Shown here: positions 57,771-64,000 of the stretch, in pieces | How the letters are laid out: each line of letters starts with the position of its first letter | Position numbering within the stretch: the stretch's first letter is position 1 | Assembly (NCBI RefSeq): GCF_019320115.1 | Contig: NC_089591.1 | Location: forward strand, 24,220,502 to 24,284,501 | Length of the DNA: 64,000 nt | Direction: 5' to 3' | DNA from: Miscanthus floridulus | Taxonomy: Eukaryota; Streptophyta; Magnoliopsida; Poales; Poaceae | Translations under genes and position numbers: made by a program | Notes under the pieces: model-generated | Databases searched by the model: none | What the model saw: only the letters and a program-made list of their open reading frames with translations | Told to the model about the DNA's origin: nothing

Positions 57771-58300
57771 GAGTGGTAGTCACTGCTGGTAAGTTTCTGG
57801 TTGATCAACACCCTATAGTTGTACTATTTGATTCGAGTGCTTCACATTCTTTTATGAGCCCCGCATTTGCATCCAAGTTTAAATAGAAAACATACACTGT
57901 AGAGGGTGAGGGTTATTGTATTAGGGCTGCCAGTGGTATTATCCCAACAAAGCTAGTTGTTGGGGGTGTGCAACTTGAGGTAGAGGGACGAAGTTATCAG
58001 GTGGATCTGGTAGTTTTCACCGGTGCTGGGTATTGATGTAATATTGGGAATGAATTGGATGAGAAGTCATGGGGTGCTTATTGATACATCGACTAGAGTA
58101 GTCATGCTCAAAGATCCTAGTAATCGGGAAGGTTTTCTAGTGCAGCTACCTAGGGACATCAATCTTTCTTGTGCGGCAAATATGGTGCAAGCAAAGGTTA
58201 TGGTAGATATCCCTGTAGTGTGTAATTTTCTAGATGTTTTTCCCGATGATTTGCTCGGATTGCCCCTGGATCGGGATGTGGAGTTCAAGATATAGTTTCT
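57771..58300 (+). pseudogene. Tekay aspartic protease
   Basis: The active site reads F-D-S-S-A-S-H-S-F (near 57829-57855), where D-S-G-A-S is normal; the Gly has become Ser through a G-to-A change. A TAG interrupts at about 57885. The second half (58023-58150) has the I-L-G-M-N-W-M motif that ends this domain, then the link to RT (N-F-L-D-V-F-P-D). Confidence 0.7.
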
Positions 58301-59215
58301 ACCTGGTACAACGCCCATATCTAGAAGACCTTATAGAATGCCTCCCAATGAACTAGCTGAACTTAAGACCTAGTTGAATGAACTTCTAAAGAAAGGCCTT
58401 ATCTATCCTAGTTTGTCTCTATGGGGGTGTCTGGCTATCTTTGTGAAGAAGAAGGATCAATCCCTACACATGTGTGTAGATTATAAGGCCTTCGAATGCA
58501 GTCACAATCAAGAATAAGTACCCTCTGCCATGCATTGATATCTTATTTGATCAGTTGTCTAAAGCAAAAGTCTTTTCCAAGATTGATTTGAGATCTGGTT
58601 ATCATCAAATCAAAATTCCGACCTGAGGATATTCCAAAAACTGCCTTCTCTACAAGATATGGTCTTTATGAGTATCTTGTTATGTCTTTTGGATTAACCA
58701 ATGCCCCCACACACTTCATGTATTTGATGAATTCAATGTTTATGCCTGAGTTGGACAAATTCGTGGTGGTATTTATAGATGATATCTTGGTCTATTCTGA
58801 GAATGAAGAAGATCACGTTGAACACTTGCAAGTGGTTCTCACTAGATTGCATGAACACAAGCTTTATGCAAAGTTCATCATTGTGTTAATTATGGCTTCG
58901 TGAGGTACCTTTTCTCGGACATGTGTTGTCCGATGGTGGAATTATGGTGGATCCCACCAAGGTGCAAGAAGTGTTGGACTGGAAGGCTCCAATCTCAGTG
59001 CACAAGGTTCAGAGTTTTCTAGGATTGGCTAGCTATTATCGTTGCTTCATCCTAGATTTCTCTAAAATAGCCAAGCCTATGACTCGGTTTCTACAAAAAG
59101 ACACGAGGTTTGTCCAGACTTCCGAGTGTGATGCAGCTTTTCACACCCTGCAAACCCTTCTAACTTCGGCTCCTAGTTTTGGCGCAACCGGACATCGAGA
59201 TACCTTTTGATGTGT
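58301..59215 (+). pseudogene. Tekay reverse transcriptase
   Basis: Blocks in three frames: R-R-P-Y-R-M-P-P-N-E (58330), F-V-K-K-K-D-Q-S (58440), [10 protein letters not shown] (about 58578), M-S-F-G-L-T-N-A-P (58682), and the catalytic F-I-D-D at 58772-58783. The thumb and connection ([19 protein letters not shown]) are in 58923-59210. At least three frameshifts (near 58490, 58622 and 58895) break it. Confidence 0.8.
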
Positions 59216-59570
59216 TTTGTGATGCATCTGGCATAGGTTTAGGAGGTGTTCTTATGTAGGAAGGATGAGTCATTGCTTATACCTCTCACCAACTTCAGAA
59301 GCATGAGGTGAATTATCCTACGCATGACTTAGAACTCGCTGCAGTTGTTCATGCTTTGAAGGTCTAGAGACATTATTTACTTGGCAATGTGTGCCACATC
59401 TACACTGATCATAAAAGTCTTAAGTACATCTTCACTCAACCTGAGTTGAATATGCGTTCAGAGAAGATGGCTCGAGTTGATCAAGGATTATAACCTCCAA
59501 GTGCACTATCATCCTGGCAAGGCAAACATCAGTTGCAGATGCCTTAAGCAGGAAATCTCATTGCCACTCT
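59200..59570 (+). pseudogene. Tekay RNase H
   Basis: D-A-S-G-I-G-L-G-G-V-L follows RT near 59222, with Y-T-S-H-Q-L (59278), [12 protein letters not shown] (59324) and Y-T-D-H-K-S-L (59401), the acidic core of a retroviral RNase H. TAG at 59257 (Gln site), TGA at 59266 (Arg CGA site) and TAG at 59365 (Trp site) break it. Confidence 0.75.
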
Positions 59571-61110
59571 TTGATTGAAAGTCAACTCCATTTGTCAAAA
59601 CTCCTACATCCTGTAGTCCTTCACAACATCACTGTCAGTTATACTCTACAGAGTCGAATTATTAAGCTACAGAAGACAAATCCAGGTGTGTTCCACATCA
59701 AGCGCAAGATGAAAGAGCAAGAAACCAAGCATTTTCGGATAGATGAGAATGATGTGTTATGGTTCAAGGATAGGTTAGTGGTTCCAAAGGATAGAGATCA
59801 TTAGAAATCAAATCATATCCAAAGCACATTCCTCTAAATTATCTATTCACCCTGGTAGTAACAAAATGTGTCATGATTTGAAGCCTTGCTTTTGGTGGAC
59901 CAAGATGAAGAAAGAGATAGCCGCTTATGTGGCTAGGTGTGACACTTGCTGTCGAGTCAAAGCTGTGCACATAAAAGCTGGATTGCTTCAGCCACTCTCT
60001 ATTCCAGGTTGGAAATGGGAGGAGATAAGTATGGATTTTATTGTTGGACTCCCTACTACTCAGAGGAATTTTAACTCTATTTGGGTGATTGTAGACCGTC
60101 TGACCAAGTCTGCACACTTCATTCCTGTTCGCATAGATTTCCGTCCAACTGACTATGTTGAGTTGTACTTCAATTAGATAGTTTGACTTCATGGGATACC
60201 TCGCACTATTGTCTCTAATTGAGGACCACAGTTCACTGCTCGCTTTTGGGAGCACTTACACGGATTATTGGGAACTAAGTTAGTAAGAAGCTCTGCCTGT
60301 CATCCACAAATCAATGGGCAAACTGAATGAGTGAATCAAATCTTAGAAGATATATTGAGAGCGTGTGTCATCTTGTCTAAGGGTTCATGGGAAAAATGGT
60401 TGCCCCTAGCAGAATTCTCTTATAATAATAGTTATCAAGAGAGTATCAAAATGGCACCGTTTGAAGCTTTGTACGACCGGAAGTGTAGAACCTCGTTGAA
60501 TTGGGTTGAAGCCGATGAAAGGAGATATTATGGAATTGATTTTGTTCAAGAAGCCGAAGAACAAGTCCGTACTATCCAAACCCATATGGCCGTAGCTCAA
60601 GCTAGGCAGAAAAGTTATGCTAATCATTGTAGAAAACCTATCGAGTTCGAAGTTGGAGACTTCGTTTATCTGAAAGTCTCACCCATGAAGAGTGTCCAAC
60701 GCTTTGGTGTGAAGCAAAAGCTTATGCTGAGATATGTCGTCCATTTCAAATCAATTGGACAAAGTGGTAAGGTAGCATACAAGATCCAATTACCTCCTAA
60801 GATGAGTGCTATCTTCAACGTCTTTCACATGTCTCAGTTGAAGAAATGTCTTCGCGTCCCTAAAGAGAGAGTTCCACTAGGGGATATCGAGTTAGAATCT
60901 GATTTGACTTTTGAAGAAAAACTGGTCCAAGTAATTGACACTCATGAGTGAGTGACTCGGAGTTGGGTGGTCAAGTTTTACAAGGTCACAGTGGAATAAT
61001 CAAGGTAGTGAACACGATGCAACTTGGGAAAGAGAAGATTATTTGAGCAAAGGTTATAAGGAATTCTATCAACAATGGTATGCTTGTCAAATCTCGGGAT
61101 GAGATTTTTA
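59571..61110 (+). pseudogene. Tekay integrase with chromodomain
   Basis: The zinc-binding part ends in C-D-T-C-C (59939). In the catalytic core the first Asp is in S-M-D-F-I (60030). The second should be S-D-R-G but reads Asn plus stop (AAT TGA at 60217-60222). The Glu is in G-Q-T-E (60316-60327). Other stops: TAG 60175, TGA 60184, TGA 60328. The C-terminal half is one open frame of 206 residues (60331-60951; F-E-V-G-D-F-V-Y-L, I-F-N-V-F-H-M-S-Q-L). A chromodomain remnant follows (W-V-V-K-F-Y-K, then W-E-R-E-D-Y-L in another frame, to about 61100). Chromodomains steer integration to marked chromatin. Confidence 0.8.
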
Positions 61111-61124
61111 TAAGGGGGGAGGGC

Positions 61125-64000
61125 TATAACACCCCAGGTGTTTGACTTCCACATTTGCACTGGCATTTCATAAACATGAGCATCATTCATCCATTCATGA
61201 GCTTGGATTGTTGAAACATTGCAACATATTGTTCTATTCCATGTGTGTTTGTTTTATGAAATGAATAGTGTGCAACACTCAAGTGCAACATATGCAACTC
61301 ACTATTGAAACATGTCACATACTTAGTAACACAGTTAGTTAGTACTATGCAACAAACTCATGAAACATGACTTTGAAACAAAAGTAACATTTCACTTGTT
61401 CTTCTTTGTTTCAATACATGTGATGCTTGATTTTTGTGTGATCAATGTGTGGTGTGGCTAATTATCCTCTTAAACAACTTAGTTACACTTAGAATGTCAT
61501 TAGGAACAATGTTCATGTTGAACATGTTGCCTAATTATGCTTCCTAGTAATAGTTTGACTAGTGTTGACCCCTAGGACTCTTTTGTTTGACTATTTAAAA
61601 AGTATAGCTTAGATTGTTTGCATGGCAGTGAACCCTTAAGAAAAGTTGTAGGAAATTTTATAAGGAACAAAAGTTATTTTATGATCATCTCATGAAAATG
61701 TGCGAAACATGCTCAAAAATGGCTCACAAGTCAGTTTTGTGGTCTAGTTGGAGACTTAGAATTTTTCTAAGTCTTGGGACTGATTTTCAGTTTCATGTGT
61801 CGATGTTTGGAGCCTTCTATCTCCCAAACCAAGCCGAAACTAGCTCGAGCTCTAATTGTAAAAGTTGTAGTCCTCATGTAGATCTCCAACTTTGTCAACT
61901 ATGCCATGAGCTAGATCATCACGGTTTTAGAGTTTGAATGCTGTGAAAGTGCGTTGTCAAGCCCTGATGTCTTAACTGAATCGAAGCTACAGTACCCGGC
62001 TGGTTTTAGAGTTTCACTGCCGTGTGGCGCCGCGCGTCACCGGTGTCCTGACCACTTAGGCCATGTTGGGCTACCACGCGCCAACATAGGCCCCAGCGTC
62101 CACCCGTGATTTCTCCAAGCGTTCCATTTCCATTTCCTGCTCCTCCCTTCGCCCGCAGCAGCCGCAACAGACCATCGCCGTCGCCATTGGCTCCTGCCGA
62201 GCTCGCAGTGAGCTCACCACTACACCATAGCCAGCACCAGTCCCTAACATAGCTCTGCTAGTACCTTCGTGGACCTCTATGACATTCTCGCTGAGCTAGC
62301 CAAGCCATAGGTGAGCCGCCTTGCCGCGTGCGACATCGCCGGTGTTCCACCGCCGTGGTCCGTCACCATGGCCACCCCACATCCGACCACTAGTGTACCT
62401 TGCTTGTGTGTGCATTAGCTCTACCAGTAGCATGTAGTAGCTCATCATAGCAGTGGGTCAAGCTATCATGGCTAGCACCGGTGTCTTGCCGCCAAGCCGC
62501 TCCTGCCATGCCGCCATCAACGCGGTCGTCGTCGTTGGCTCCAGCAATAGGCCGAGCTAGGTAGCTTAATAGGTTTGGGGGACTTGGAGATCACGGTCGT
62601 GTTGGTGTCATCATCGGAGAAGCCACCGCCGCCGAGCTAGCACCGATCTCAGCGCCATCCCGTGCCAGTGCTCTGTTTCGCCGTCGCTGACAAGCGGGCC
62701 TCGGTTGTCAGTGACTCAGGGTTAGAAAGATAGTTCAAATATTTTAGATTTGAATGCTATTTTGTAAAATTTATATCTCTAGTTTTGTAGATCCAAATTG
62801 CATGGTTCCAATTTTATTAGGATCTTGGTGAAGTGTAGTATTTAGGAAAAATATAATATTAGCACTTGTAGTAGAGTTTCTGGAAGAATTAAATTGAAAC
62901 TTGAAATGTGCTTTTAAATGAATGCAAACTTGTTTAATTCATATGTTGAGTTCCTTTGCTCCAAAAATTATGAAATTTGGATGGTCAGCTCTTCTAGATG
63001 AGTAGAAGCTCTGATAAAAATTTCAGAGTCAGTGTACGAATAGTTTTTTAGTTATAGATTTTCCTTTTATAATTAGGTGATCCTTGTGTGAATTTTAATA
63101 AATTATCTATGAATCCAATGCTCATGAAATTTATTGGAGGTTGTCCTAGTACCTTAATGATGCTAAGAAAAATATAAGATCTGTTGCTTGACACTTTTCT
63201 TTAGGGTTTCCTATTTATGTTATTTTAAGCCTTTATGCCTTGTTATTTTTGTGTAGGATGTTATACTTGTTTAAATGATGTGAAAATTTTACAGTAGCCA
63301 ACTTGGAGCATGTAGTACCTACTGTAATTTTTGTAGATTCAATGGTGCAGTTTTCATATATGTTTATTATTCCTCTTAAATAATTAAATAAATTAAGAAA
63401 GGCATTAAAAGAAATGAATTGGTGGTGAACACTTTACATTCTGGTGTTCTTTTGATATGTGTGATGAGTTAGTAAAGTTGGTTTTGTCCATTTATATGTT
63501 TGCCATATAAATTAATAATTATTTTCTTGCATTATATTTTTCTGGACAGTTCTGGGAACTTTGCAAAGTTCACCATGATAGTTTGGTTTACTGGGAAAGT
63601 GGTGAATACAAAAGTTGTAGATAACTTATGTATCTAGCTCCTGTTAAAATGTGGTGAAATTTGGCCTAGTAGTTTAGGAGTTACAGTCATTCAAAGTTGA
63701 ATCACAGTTTTGCTTGCTCTCTATCTTGTTTGGACCTGATTATGTCGTTCTATAAATTCGACCTAGTAAAGGTTGAAATCATGTCTTGAGGTCTGAAAAT
63801 TAATTGTAGGCAATTTCATAAGCTTTCCAAATTGTCTTGTTGCCTATCATTTAGATTTGTAGATCTCCAGTTATGACCAGTTTACTGTACCACTGTATAG
63901 TCCCTGTTTTGCTAAAATATGAATGTTTGTGTGTATGCTTTGTTACAATGTTCTTGTTGATTGTTTAGGTGCTAGCCTAACTTGAGAACATGCTTAGGTG
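61125..64000 (+). repeat. 3' LTR of the Tekay-type element, cut by the window end
   Basis: Matches 50388 onward. It starts TA instead of TG. It keeps a segment at 63060-63652 absent from the 5' LTR, so the full LTR was about 4.7 kb. It ends at 64000 in text equal to about 52660 of the 5' LTR. Confidence 0.9.

Larger units (their letters stand above)
50388..64000 (+). mobile_element. Tekay/Del-type chromovirus, 3' LTR runs off the window
   Basis: LTRs begin TGTAACACCC (50388) and, with one decay, TATAACACCC (61125). The 5' LTR is 4107 bp and is followed by an initiator-Met-type PBS. The 3' LTR follows the purine tract AAGGGGGGAGGG (61112-61123). Internal order: extra ORF, gag, protease, RT, RNase H, integrase with chromodomain. 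The long LTRs, PBS and chromodomain place it in the Tekay/Del clade. Many stops and shifts, and a mutated integrase Asp, show it is dead. Confidence 0.9.

Noticed and set aside
1..64000. CRISPR arrays, operons, bacterial-type ribosome sites, rRNA or tRNA genes
   Set aside because: Nothing of this type is seen. Introns, TATA boxes and plant transposons show a nuclear plant genome.

Overview
This is plant nuclear DNA, almost certainly from a grass and probably a panicoid (sorghum, sugarcane or Miscanthus type). The reasons are the transposon families, the GGCC-ended Tourist-like MITEs, GT-AG introns, TATA boxes, and relics of F-box and B3 genes. I recognise no intact single-copy host gene. The window is a graveyard of nested transposable elements and decayed gene copies. 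All family names come from reading translations and motifs; no database search was possible.

Left part (1-13.9 kb). A minus-strand copia element (SIRE/Maximus-like) enters from the left edge with its gag start, primer binding site (PBS) and one LTR. Next is a broken F-box gene (1699-2794). Then comes a mosaic of locally duplicated blocks carrying two diverged minus-strand copies of a 'putative gypsy-type transposon' gene (PF04195-like; 4308-5740 and 11040-13340), a broken B3-domain gene (6692-7673), a minus-strand F-box-like relic (8491-9260), several MITEs and a small fold-back. Two MITEs can be sized exactly because a paralogous block nearby keeps the empty site.

Middle part (13.9-27.9 kb). 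A 4.27-kb gag-only LTR retrotransposon (13873-18140, minus, TSD ACATC) is followed by a decayed CACTA element. The CACTA relic has a Transposase_24-type gene, a cluster of CACGTG-like subterminal repeats and a CACTA terminus at 23127. Six copies of a ~151-bp tandem repeat lie at about 24.9-25.8 kb. After them is a GC-rich leader with a GT-AG intron that may be a host gene fragment.

Right-centre (27.9-48.8 kb). A minus-strand, Athila-like, non-autonomous gypsy element (LTRs 27939-29484 and 47184-48768) carries gag and two protease-like modules but no polymerase. Its gag is split by a 12.7-kb Tat-lineage gypsy element (34045-46737, TSD ATGTG). The Tat element encodes gag, protease, RT, RNase H, archaeal-type RNase H and integrase on the minus strand. 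On the plus strand it carries an intron-containing antisense gene (PF04195-like plus coiled coil).

Right end (48.8-64 kb). A second CACTA terminus lies at 49373, followed by an unassigned LTR-like stretch. From 50388 a plus-strand Tekay/Del-type chromovirus begins, with LTRs over 4 kb. It has an extra coiled-coil ORF ahead of gag, then gag, protease, RT, RNase H, integrase and chromodomain. Its 3' LTR runs off the right edge.

The coding relics share one decay signature. In-frame stops are nearly all TAG or TGA at places where the family has CAG, TGG or CGA, as expected from long-term deamination of methylated cytosine. The most notable structures are the antisense spliced gene inside the Tat element, the gag-plus-unknown-domain ORF of the small LTR element, the doubled protease module of the Athila-like element, and the pre-gag ORF of the Tekay element.
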